NCBI GenBank assembly: GCA_028753945.1
Contig: JAPNXP010000001.1
Span: forward strand, 9,848,501 to 9,912,500
Length of the DNA stretch: 64,000 nucleotides
Source of the DNA: Hexactinellida sp. DTS-2022
Lineage: Eukaryota > Porifera > Hexactinellida
Direction: 5' to 3'
The position numbers and the translations under genes were made by a program. Every line of letters begins with the position of its first letter. The first letter of the stretch is position 1. This document shows, piece after piece, positions 46,001-57,061 of this stretch. Below the pieces are notes generated by a model. It had not been told where the DNA came from. It saw only the letters and a program-made list of their open reading frames with translations, and searched no databases.

Positions 46001-46100
46001 TTAACTACATATGTACTTGCAAATAAGGGCTGTTTGTTGTTAAAGAGACACTTAGTGACACTTATATTTGAGATACATACTAATTTCTAAGCCACTTACT

Positions 46101-46235
46101 CATAGGCGTCGTAACCCGCCCGGGTGCCCGGAAGGTTTCCCCTATGCCACTAATACTATACCCGGAGTTTACCCGGACATTACCCGGAATTTCCTGGCTG
46201 CCCGAAGGGTTGACTTTGCATTTACGACGCCTATG
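46101..46235. mobile_element. 135-base hAT-type MITE with perfect 8-base duplication
   Basis: Inverted ends CATAGGCGTCGTAA and TTTACGACGCCTATG. The 8 bases CACTTACT flank both sides exactly (46093-46100 and 46236-46243), the duplication size made by hAT transposases. The interior repeats ACCCGG phrases. Confidence 0.8.
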
Positions 46236-46482
46236 CACTTACTGTATAGCGTCAGGATGGAGGTGTCGACCCCACCCTCAAGTCAGGGGAGAGTATCTTG
46301 TTGTTCCCAATATTTTATTCAATGGTAAATTCTGGGGCTAAGGTTACGATTCAATTTCTCGCCACGGTTAACCGTCCATGCTGATCAATACAGTAGAACA
46401 TTTATTTATACTACATAATTAGTAAGGTTCAGCTTGTTTTTATTCCTTACCTACATTTCGTCCTTCAGAAAATATTAAATCA

Positions 46483-46903
46483 AGGCTGGATTCGGTTAAC
46501 AGCCGCTAATCCAGTTAACTGTTACGGATTTTAGTGATCAGTTAACCGATATGTTAATATTACAATTAGAAGTACAAATTTTTGGATAACAGTGTGAATT
46601 TGCACGCATTTTGTTCAGAATATAATAATTGTTTATCTTATTAAGTTATTAGTAACTTATTACCCATAGTCACATGATATATTTTGGTGACAACACAGTG
46701 TTAAGTAATCTGAAGTGATAAACTTGTACGTATGTTAATTGTACTTATAGAGTACTTGGCTAAAAGAATGTCTTTTCCGTTACTACAATTTAGATATCTT
46801 CTGAGAAATGTTTATATATTTTGTTAAAACTTTCAGTGGCGGTTAACCGGTTAATCGTAGTGTGAAGACAATCGTAACCGTGGACCCAAACGGGTAACCA
46901 ACC
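46483..46903. mobile_element. GGTTAAC-ended element
   Basis: Begins CAAGGCTGGATTCGGTTAAC and ends GTAACCAACCTCACCCTTA, which are inverted versions of each other. Related ends occur at 46935, 55970 and 62480-62869. The family class is unclear. Confidence 0.5.
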
Positions 46904-47091
46904 TCACCCTTAACTATTGTTTATACAAGGCTGGATTTGTTAACCGGCTGGCTAACCGCTTAACTGTTGCTATTAAATCGATATTTAATAGCAACAGTTA
47001 AGTTTAGTTAAGCGGTTCCAGATTTCGTAACCAGTTAGCCGGTCTGTTGATAATCAGCAGTATTATTTGGAAATTATCTTACAGTACATCC

Positions 47092-47353
47092 TCGCTAGTC
47101 CGAACAGGAGATCCAACGATTATTACAATGGAATTATAAATTAATAAGTCTCAGACAATTATTTAGGTAGTATACTACATGTTTAGTTTGGATTAAAAAG
47201 GTTTGCACAAGTTTGATCCAAATTATTGGAATCTCATGCTATAGAGGCCAATAGAAAATGTATTTACACTTCACTAATCCGAACGAATTCACTAATCGGA
47301 ACAGAATTTTTTGAATCGGAACACCTCTTGTTGGGATTAGCGAGGAAGTACTG
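47092..47353. mobile_element. 262-base Tigger-like MITE
   Basis: Flanked by TA. Ends CAGTACATCCTCGCTAGTCC and GGGATTAGCGAGGAAGTACTG are inverted. A decayed relative lies at 56104-56376 within a duplicated block. Confidence 0.7.
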
Positions 47354-47720
47354 TAAGCTAATTAAAAATATCTGAATTTTTGGAAAAGATTATCATAAAT
47401 CCATTTCTCATCACCACAATGATCACATTATATATTTTCTGTAACTACACTGTTTCTACTTGCCCAAATTGCGAAATGTATTAGTTAATGACTACTTATG
47501 GAGTAATACTTTATAATACTGAGTCCTACACTGTAGTATAATCTCTGTACAATAATCTCTATATTAAAAGCACAATAGTTCTTTGTGAGTATGTGTGACA
47601 CATACTCACAAAAATTATCGTAGTGTCTAATGTGAGTAATTATCGTAGTGTCTAATGTAAGTATTCAATAACAGTTGTAATATATTTATGTTTTCACTCA
47701 ACACAATATTTGTTGATATA

Positions 47721-47822
47721 CAGTCAACTCCGCTTAATAGAGCCACCGGTTAATCGGTTTCTCCGCTTAATCGGGTCAAAACAAACTGGTCCCGAGGTGG
47801 CTCTATTAAGCTGAGTTGACTG
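47721..47822. mobile_element. 102-base Tigger-like MITE
   Basis: Flanked by TA. Ends CAGTCAACTCCGCTTAATAG and CTATTAAGCTGAGTTGACTG are inverted. Confidence 0.75.
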
Positions 47823-49560
47823 TATGTACTTTTCAGATCTTGTGTTTTATTTAAACATGATGATGTATTAGCTAATAATAGAATACGTATTAGAAATATT
47901 ATTAATGCTATTTAGTAATAGATATTTAATTAACATGGATTTTACTTTGACTCAATATAAATAAAATCGCTGTTCAAAATATAGAACATCTGAAGGTCAC
48001 AAGTTGTTTGTATCCAAAAGAAAAATAATCAATATACTAAGGGTTGTGCTCTTTTTCGTAAGAGATGCAATTGCAATTGCGTCCACAGCTAAGCTCAAGA
48101 ATGTAATCATATTAGTTAGCTTTCACAGTCAATATATGTACTGTGCTATTTCTTTTTCAGTCGTTACATAGCACCTTTTTTATAGAAAGTGCTCCTGAAT
48201 TTACATTTAACAAGGCCTCTTAGTGTGTAAGAGGTTTTCTGCTGAGCCCCCATTAGGGTCGCTGGCTATAACTTACTCCTACGCACTTGACACCCACTAT
48301 AGTTAGGGCTGACTTCGCACCTGTCCAAAGATTATATTACTTAGTGAAAGTAAAGTATAATGAAGCTTCTAAATAATTATTTATTATCAATAATATAATT
48401 TATATTACATATAATTACAATACACATTTGTATGTTTGTTTGAAGGTACGAGAAACGAAATTACTTTCAGACCCTGTAGACATGCAAATTTGTGTAGATT
48501 GCAGCATTAAATAAAATAACTTGGATTAACATGTCCTATTTGTCATTCACCAATTCAGAGCAGTTTCGAAATAATATCATTTAGAAGTTCCTTAATTCCC
48601 ACACACTGACCTTGAGTTTGAGATTTTCTGATTAATTCCCAATCCCTTCTGAATGGACTGGGATTAATCTTAAAATCTTTAATACTCTAATTCCCTAGGG
48701 ATTTGGCCCCATCTCTGGTTGCATATTATAACAATTGTTATTTTAACACTATTTTTCCAATATTGAGAAAGTAGTCTGAAAAATGTCAACATCTTAAATT
48801 CGGAGAATTCCCAGATACGGAGTTTGACGTAGTCTCGGAATGGGATTAGTAGGGCCCATAGGTTAGTCCATTACGGTGACATTGGGAGGCCATTGCACAT
48901 TAGTGATTCAGTTGGCAAAAATTTGTATGGCCATGGCCCTACCAACTATACCAGAGCCTACGCCTTTGTAATTGTTAATTTATAGATGCACATTTAAAGT
49001 TTTAAACACATTTACTACATAATTAGAACGTAATTAGTAATTACTCATTTACTCGCTATACATTCTCAACTTAGTGATATTGATTAGCTGATTTAACAGC
49101 AAGACCAGCTATTAATTAAACCAACTAACAACACAACCAACTATCAATAAACTCAACATTAATTTGAGAATGTGTCGCGATTAATTATGTTCTGTTTATG
49201 TAGTGAATGTATTGAAAACTAGATGTATTGGAGATTAAACTGGTGGCTTGAGTGAAATGGTTTGAATTCGCGAGTAGATTAGGAAAAATATTTATTACGA
49301 GCCTATAATCTCGTTCGCTTTTGCTAAGGAATACTTAACTATTCCACTTAATTCATTATCATGTATAATTTACACTTTACCACGCAATATAATTAACTTA
49401 CAAAAGGACTCGTATTCATTTTGTCAAGTCTTCAATATTAATCTATATACGTAACTATATGATACTAGTTTGCTTACTTAGTTATATTTTAAAATCTCAC
49501 TCTTATTCTTAGTCATTAATTCCCCAACTTTAAACAACAAACAGCCCTTATTTGCAAGTA
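47823..49560. other. AT-rich interior of the 4.6-kb element
   Basis: No coding frame of interest on either strand, and no tRNA or recognisable domain. If an element-encoded protein ever lay here it has decayed beyond reading. Confidence 0.4.
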
Positions 49561-49747
49561 CAGTGGAGCCTCCCATAACGGACACTCCAAATAGCGGACA
49601 ACCTCTAAATAACGGACAACCCTCGTGGCACGGATTTATTTGTTTAGCATATGTCTAATAGAAAAGCAACCTCTAAATAACGGACAACTTCTAAATAACG
49701 GACAACGGTTCCGGTCCCAAGGTGTCCGTTGTTCAGAGGCTCTACTG
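49561..49747. mobile_element. 187-base Tigger-like MITE, copy 1
   Basis: Flanked by TA and ending CAGTGGAGCCTCCCATAACG / GTTGTTCAGAGGCTCTACTG. Inner repeats of CTCTAAATAACGGACAAC. It sits inside the right inverted repeat of the 4.6-kb element and differs from copy 2 (51907) at only about three positions. Confidence 0.85.
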
Positions 49748-50234
49748 TAGTTAATTCTAAATTCGTATTTAGCATATGCAATTTACTTAAAATAACCGTC
49801 TTAAGCTAGTCTCTAGTTCAATTATAATATTCTACAAACTTGTTACCTATATTGTCAATAACAACAACAAGAACAATAACAAGAATAAATATTTGTAGGT
49901 AATATAAATTTGTAAATGGGTCAATCGTTTTCAAATTCCAGTTGTAAGTCTTTACTATATTGTAAATAACAACAATAAATAGACATAATATAAATTTGTG
50001 AGTGTCAAATTCGTATTCAGCATACTTGTTTATCTAGTATTATCATTTGAAAGTGAACAAATAGCGGGATTAGATCTGGATATAATTAATTTTTAACAAC
50101 CCATAATATTTATTCAAACATTTTCTATATAAGAATTACTCAATCTCGCCTGGTACTCAATCTCGACTAGGCGAGAATGAGTTTCAGGCGAGATTGAGAC
50201 TCAATCTCGCCTGGTACTCAATTTCGCCTACAAC

Positions 50235-50528
50235 ATATCCACCCACAACATATTGAAACTTTCATCCTTTCTATATCTAGGACATTCTACAATGGAGAAA
50301 CTTGCTAGTATTCGCTATATATATATCCACTTATAACATTGTACGCATTTTCAGTACAATTTATACTACATTATTTACAGAAGACCATCGTTGGGATTTT
50401 AATTCATTATATGAACCAATAACATAATGAAACTTTAATACTTTCTATATCACAGACATTCTACAATGGAGAACCAAGTTAGTATTCGCTATATATATAT
50501 CCACATATAACATTGTACGCATTTTCAC
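50235..50528 (+). repeat. Satellite segment
   Basis: About one and a half monomers between the 4.6-kb element and the next insertion, same orientation as the main array. Confidence 0.85.
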
Positions 50529-51588
50529 TACAACAAGCTGCTCGTCCGCGCTATGCGCGTTCTTACAACTTGCACTCGGGCCTGCGGCCCTCGCTTGTAT
50601 TTCAAAACACATGCCTTTTCAAATTTAATGTCGGTTGTATTTAATTACATACTCCAATAGACTTAAACTGAATTTAGGCTCCTATAAAAACTTCTGATTA
50701 TGGAACGAAAAATTGACGAAAAAATTATATAGTATCCCCTCCCTACATCACGCTTTTTGTCATTTTGTAATATAAAGGACGGGTTGTACACGAACCCCCT
50801 TGAGCATTACTTAAATTCAAAAGCACAAATTGATTATATTACGGGAATCATATGGGAAATATTTAGGTGACCGCTAGTGACCCACGTAACAGTAATGCTA
50901 TTGTTTCAGAGTAGGGCTGTGCCCCCCTAAGCTGTCTATATATCCGTGGGCCCCAGCCATGGGTATATACGTATAAGGACAGAAAAATAAATTGGGAAAT
51001 ACTAATCAGCGCCTGTACTGTTGAATATTTATGCTAGTTAGAACTGACAGTTTTCTAGATAATAACGCATGTCCGTGTATATATTAATAAACTATCTTCA
51101 AATAGAAAATTAATATCACTAACAAACTGTACAACTCTGTGGACCCCTAACTTTGGACTGTGGAGAAGTTATTGTATTGATTGGTAATAATCAAATAGAC
51201 ACAATGGAATGTTAGAAATGGATGGGTAGACAGACGGAACACAATAACTGATTGGATAAATGAACTTCCTGTCGACCAATTAAATCACAATCTCAGATAG
51301 GCATTCTATAACGCACACTTAACAATTGATAGAGACTCTAAAATCCTTTTATACGAATTGAATGCTAGCTGCTAATCCATACTGGAAAACCCTCGAATTT
51401 AATAGGCTAAAAGTTTTGTCACCTATAGGGAGGGAAGATGTGAATATTTTTCTTAGATATTAGAACTTGTTTCTATATACAGTATTCCCTATCCCCCTGC
51501 CAAATTTCAAGTCTGTAACTCTTACCAGTTCCTCAATCAATTCTGAACAAACAAACAAACAAACAAAAAAACAAATCTTTGTGATTTA
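50529..51588. mobile_element. Interspersed element inserted in the satellite
   Basis: It interrupts a monomer in the dyad region and the satellite resumes at ATATACTACATTATTTACAG. It contains the unbroken version of the repeat found in halves at 22745-23263 and 24400-24718, and ends with (ACAA)n, a tail that could indicate a non-LTR or SINE-like origin. No coding frame. Confidence 0.6.
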
Positions 51589-52128
51589 ATATATAAGATA
51601 TATACTACATTATTTACAGAAGACCATCGTTGGGATTTTAATTCATTATATAAACCAATAACATAGTGAAACTTTCATACTTTTTATATCACAGACTTTC
51701 TACAATGGGGAACCAAGTTAGTATTCGCTATTTATATAACACTTTATAACATTGTACGCATTTTGCGTACAATATATAGCACATTATATACAGTAGACCT
51801 TCGTTGGGATTCGAAATTCATTATATCCACAGATAACATAATGAATCATTCATATTTCCATATCTATGACATTCTATAATGGAGAACCACGTTAGGATTC
51901 GCTATACAGTGGAGCCTCCCATAACGGACACTCCAAATAGCGGACAACCTCTAAATAACGGACAACCCTCGTGGCACGGATTTATTTATTTAGCATATGT
52001 CTAATAGAAAAGCAACCTCTAAATAGCGGACAACCTCTAAATAACGGACAACGGTTCCGGTCCCAAGGTGTCCGTTGTTCAGAGGCTCTACTGTATATAT
52101 ATCCACTTATAACATTGTACGCATTTTC
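51589..52128 (+). repeat. Satellite segment with a nested MITE
   Basis: About two monomers, interrupted at a TA in TTCGCTATA by the 187-base element at 51907-52093. Confidence 0.85.
51907..52093. mobile_element. 187-base Tigger-like MITE, copy 2
   Basis: Same element as 49561-49747, here directly inside a satellite monomer with TA on both sides, which defines its ends precisely. Confidence 0.88.
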
Positions 52129-53541
52129 CACAGTGGTTTAAAATCGCATTTATTAAACTTTAGGTATCTGTGTAAATCCTAGCGACACATAATGTATTAT
52201 TTACATATGGGTTATCAATACTTCTGAATACCTCCCTAATTTTGAAAAGTTGGTGGGATTTATATTTTTGAGTTATGACGTCATTGTCACATTTAGACGA
52301 TTATCGAAAATTTTCAAAACCAAATGTTACTTTGCCAATATTGTATATTTTTGTTTCAAAGTTGACTTGATCGTGGTTCTATTTATGTTTTATGCTATGG
52401 CACTATTATTTTCTCATAAACTTCAACTCGTCTTGGGATTATTACATCATAATGATTATACAAAATTTATTATAATTGAAATACCTGTTACCTTTGCAAA
52501 GATTGGCTATTTGTTATACGAAATTCCTAATCGTACAATTTCCGACCAACAAGTTTTTTAACCAAATAGCACTATTTGAATATTTGTGTAAGTTACAGTG
52601 TGAATATATTTGAATATCAGTAAATTCATCTATTCTAGATTTCTACGAAAAATCTTTTTCTCAATCTGCATTGGTAGAAATTGATAATAAAGAAATTAGA
52701 TTCTCAATGTTTTAGGTTTGTCGGCTTTCTATCTTGCATTTCATTCTCTCGGTATGCCCTGATTGACCACATCTTGCACAAAAAAAAATTCCTCCGATAT
52801 TATACCAGTTCAGGGTCGCTTTGTGATGATAGTCTCACAAAAATATCAATAATATTACTTTCAAAGTTGTTCTTACGCGATAACGCGATGTTATGCAGAT
52901 GTAGTAGTTTCAAATGCTTTGTTAGTTACTATTTTATGCACTATATAAAAGGATGAGGCAATTAATGCATATATTTGCCAATATAGCGTAACCTAGCAAC
53001 GAATACATGACTATGGAATGTAACAATTTTTATAATGTTGCGCATCCAAGCGCATCTTATAATTCAAATATGTTAATTATATGGCATTACAGGATCAGCA
53101 TACAAAATTTCAAATTGGTCAAAGGTGGTCTATATTTTTGCGGCTAATTTGAAACTTAAAATATCATAATGTTATAATGTTTACCGACTCCATCAAAGTC
53201 GAAGCTAAAAATTTCACAAACTAGATTTGAAATCAAATATTTTGGTTCCAAAATGTTGTTTTAGTGTCAATACTATGTACTAAAATAGTTAAATGTATTT
53301 ATATCTTACTGAGGTGAAAATTAAGTATGTACATTTTAGAGTGTTTTCAAACCGCAGAATGTGAATTTTAATGTAGCGACAATCCACATCAGACTTCGAA
53401 GTCGTTTTGTATTTCTAAGCTTTCAATTCGTACCAAATTTGATATGCATACTATTTAGACATCTAGGAAGCAAATCACGATGCTTCTTTGCGTTTTGGGG
53501 TTGACGATTTTTTTGCCAAATACGTGCCCCAAACCACTGTG
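52129..53541. mobile_element. 1.4-kb insertion with CACAGTGGTTT ends
   Basis: The monomer sequence GCATTTTC|AGTAC is split. The insert starts CACAGTGGTTTAAAA and ends CCCCAAACCACTGTG, an 11-base inverted pair, with ATTTTC repeated on both sides as a likely 6-8 base target duplication. The frame at 52250-52561 is hydrophobic, AT-biased and unconvincing, so I treat the element as non-autonomous. Confidence 0.65.
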
Positions 53542-55664
53542 AATTTTCAGTACAATATATACTACATTATTTACAGAAGACCATCGTTGGGATTTTAATT
53601 CATTATATATACCAATAACATAATGAAACTTTCATACTTTCTATATCACAGACATTCTACAATGTAACAATGGGGAACCAAGTTAGTATTCGCTATTTAT
53701 ATATCACTTTATAACATTGTACGCATTTTGCGTACAATGCAATATATAGCACATTATATACAGTAGATCTTCTTTGGGATTCAAAATTCATTATATCAAC
53801 CAAAACATAATGAAACATTCAACCTTTCTATATCTAGGACATTCCACAAAGGAGAACTTCGTTAGTATTCGCTATTTATATATCCACTTATAACATTGTA
53901 CGCATTTTGAGTGCAATATATACCACATTGTGTACATAAGACCATCTTTGGGATTTGAAATTCATTATATCCACCCACAACATAATGAAACATTCAACCT
54001 TTCTATATCTAGTATATCCCACAAAGGAGAACTTCGTTAGTATTCGCTATTTATATATCACTTTATAACATTGTACGCATTTTGCGTACAATATATAGCA
54101 CATTATATACAGTAGACCTTCGTTGGGATTCGAAATTCATTATATCCACCCATAACATAATGAAACTTTCATCCTTTCTATATCTAGGACATTCTACAAT
54201 GGAGAAACTTGCTAGTATTCGCTATATATACATCCACTTATAACATTGTACGCATTTACAGTACAATATATACTACATTATTCACAGAAGACCATCGTTG
54301 GGATTTTAATTCATTATATAAACCAATAACATAATGAAACTTTCATACTTTCTATATCACAGACATTCTACAATGGGGAACCAAGTTAGTATTCGCTATT
54401 TATATATCACTTTATAACATTGTACGCATTTTGTGTACAATATATAGCACATTATATACAGTAGACCTTCGTTGGGATTCGAAATTCATTACATCCACAG
54501 ATAACATAATGAAACATTCATACTTTCTATATCTAGGACATTCTACAATGGAGAACCAAGTTAGTATTCGCTATATATATATCCACTTATAACATTGTAC
54601 GCATTTTCAGTACAATATATACTACATTATTTATAGAAGACCATCGTGGGATTTTAATTCATTATATAAACCAATAACATAATGAAACTTTCATACTTTC
54701 TATATCACAGACATTCTACAATGGGGAATCAAGTTAGTATTCGCTATTTATATATCACTTTATAACATTGTACCCATTTTGCGTACAATATATAGCACAT
54801 TATACACAGTAGATCTTCTTTGGGATTCAAAATTCATTATATCCACAGATAACATAATGAAACATTCATACTTTCTATATCTAGGACATTCCACAATGGA
54901 GAACCTCGTTAGTATACGTATGTTTATCCACTTTATAACATTGTGCGCGTTTTGAGTTCTATATATATAGCACATTATACACTGTAGATCTTCTTTGGGA
55001 TTCAAAATTCATTATATAAACTAATAACATAATGAAACATTCACACTTTCTATATCTAGGACATTCTACAATGGGGAACCTCGTTAGTATACGCTATGTT
55101 TATCCACTTTATAACATTGTCCGCGTTTTGAGTACAATATATAGCACATTATACACTGTAGATCTTCTTTGGGATTCAAAATTCATTATATAAACTAATA
55201 ACATAATGAAACATTCACACTTTCTATATATAGGACATTCTACAATGGGGAACCTCGTTAGTATACGCTATGTTTATCCACTTTATAACATTGTCCGCGT
55301 TTTGAGTACAATATATAGCACATTATACACTGTAGATCTTCTTTGGGATTCAAAATTCATTATATAAACTAATAACATAATGAAACATTCACACTTTCTA
55401 TATCTAGGACATTCTACAATGGGGAACCTCGTTAGTATTCGCTATTTATATATCACATTATAACATTGTACGCATTTTGCGTACAATATATAGCACATTA
55501 TACACAGAAGACCATCGTTGGGATTTGAAATTCATTATATAAACTAGTAACATAATGAAACATTCATACTTTCTATATCTAAGACATTCTACAATGGAGA
55601 ACCTCGTTAGTATTCGCTATTTTTATATCCACTTAAAACATTGTGCGCGTTTTTAGTACTAATA
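53542..55664 (+). repeat. Right end of the satellite array
   Basis: About twelve monomers, same orientation. From 54880 on they are the diverged CCTCGTTAGTATACG / GTGCGCGTTTTGAG subtype that also marks the left edge. Confidence 0.92.
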
Positions 55665-55666
55665 AA

Positions 55667-55725
55667 CAACTTGTCACCAAAATATATTGTGTTACTGTAA
55701 CACAATATATTTTGGTGACAAGTTG
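55667..55725. repeat. Perfect hairpin at the satellite edge
   Basis: 29-base perfect arms with a single-base loop, starting CAACTTGTCACC and ending GGTGACAAGTTG, exactly where satellite similarity ends. Confidence 0.85.
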
Positions 55726-56625
55726 TCACTGACAACAGTGTAGAAGTAACCTGAAGTGATAAACATGTACGCAGTTAATTGTACTTATAGAGTACTTGGT
55801 AAAAAGAATGTATTTGTCGGTACTAAAATTTAAATATTTTCTGAGAAATGTCTCTATATTTTGATTTTACTTTCAGTGGCGGTTAACCGGTTAACCGTAG
55901 TGTGAAGACAATCGTAACCGTGGCCTCAAAACGGTTAACTAACCCCACCCTTAACTATTGTTTATACAAGGCTGGATTTGTTAACCGGCTGGCTAACAGC
56001 TTAACTGTTGCTTTTATTTTAAATATCGGTTAGCGGTTACAGATTTCGTTAACCAGTTAGCCGGTCTGTTGATAATCAGCAGTATTATCTGGAAATTATC
56101 TTACAGTACATCCTCGCTAGTCCGAACAGGAGATCCAACGTATATTACAATGGAATTATAAATTAATAAGTCTCAGACAATTATTAGGTTATTAGGTAGT
56201 ATACTACAAGTTTAGTTTGGATTAAAAAGGTTTGGACAAGTTTTATCCAAATTATCGGAATCTCATGTTATTAAGGCCAATAGAAAATGTATTACTTCAC
56301 TTACCCGAACGAATTCACTCATCGGAACATAATTTTTTTGAATCGGAACAACTCTGTTGGGATTAGCGAGGAAGTACATATAAATAAAAAAATATCTGAA
56401 TTTTGTTGGAAAAGATTATCATAAATCCTTTCTCATCACCACAATGATCACATTATAAATTTTCTGTAACTACACTGTTTCTAACTTGCCCAAATTGCGA
56501 AATGTATTAGTTAATGTACTACTTATGGAGTAATACTTAATAATACTGAGTCCTACACTGTAGTATAAACAAAACGAGTCATAACTGTAGCCTCAGAACG
56601 GTTAACAATAACAACCCGACCCTTG
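55726..56625 (+). repeat. Diverged copy of 46,660-47,560
   Basis: The same order of landmarks appears in both places: AGTGATAAAC, TGGCGGTTAACCGGTTAA, CAAGGCTGGATTTGTTAACC, the Tigger-like ends at 56104, and GAGTCCTACACTGTAGTATA. Confidence 0.75.
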
Positions 56626-57061
56626 GTTTATAGGAATTCACTACGTATGAAAATGCATAGATCTAAGATTACCATATTCTAACAAAATTCGTCTAATTTA
56701 GTGTTTTATATTCGCAATTATATTGATATTATTTAACTAGATTAACAGACCGGTTAACTACTCGTATCCTTCTGCTCATGGTGCCAGTCTGAAGCTAACT
56801 GAGGAGCTGAAGAAGTATGAATCGGACGTATGTACCAGAAGCGGTAGAACAGATTACTCCTTCATTAATTCCCCACCCTCCACCAGTTCAGCTTCTCAGT
56901 ACTTTTCTCACAATTACATTCCCTGTGACCAGTCTCACCAGAGCACCGCTTTCGAAACTAGCCCTATGATGCTGCCCAGACAAGGGAGTGCAAACACCAC
57001 TCTTATTTCTCAGCGAACACAGCAACCCAGTCCCTTAACCCAGCTTCTACTTTACAAACAC

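Larger units (their letters stand above)
45647..50234. mobile_element. 4.6-kb element with long terminal inverted repeats, inserted in the satellite
   Basis: Satellite sequence breaks off at ATATCT (45641-45646) and resumes at ATATCC (50235), a 5-6 base target duplication. The ends GTCGCAGGCGAAATTGAG and CTCAATTTCGCCTACAAC are inverted, and the inverted match continues inward for over 400 bases (for example TAAATATTATGGGTTGTTAA on the left, its complement near 50090; CAAATAAGGGCTGTTTGTTG at 46021, its complement near 49540). Each tip carries four copies of GGCGAGATTGAG, two of them facing each other. The centre has no coding frame and has been filled with other small elements. The element type is not one I recognise. 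Confidence 0.8.

Noticed and set aside
52250..52956. Two hydrophobic open frames (103 and 91 codons)
   Set aside because: They lie in AT-rich transposon DNA, show no coding bias or domain, and their hydrophobicity follows from T-rich codons.
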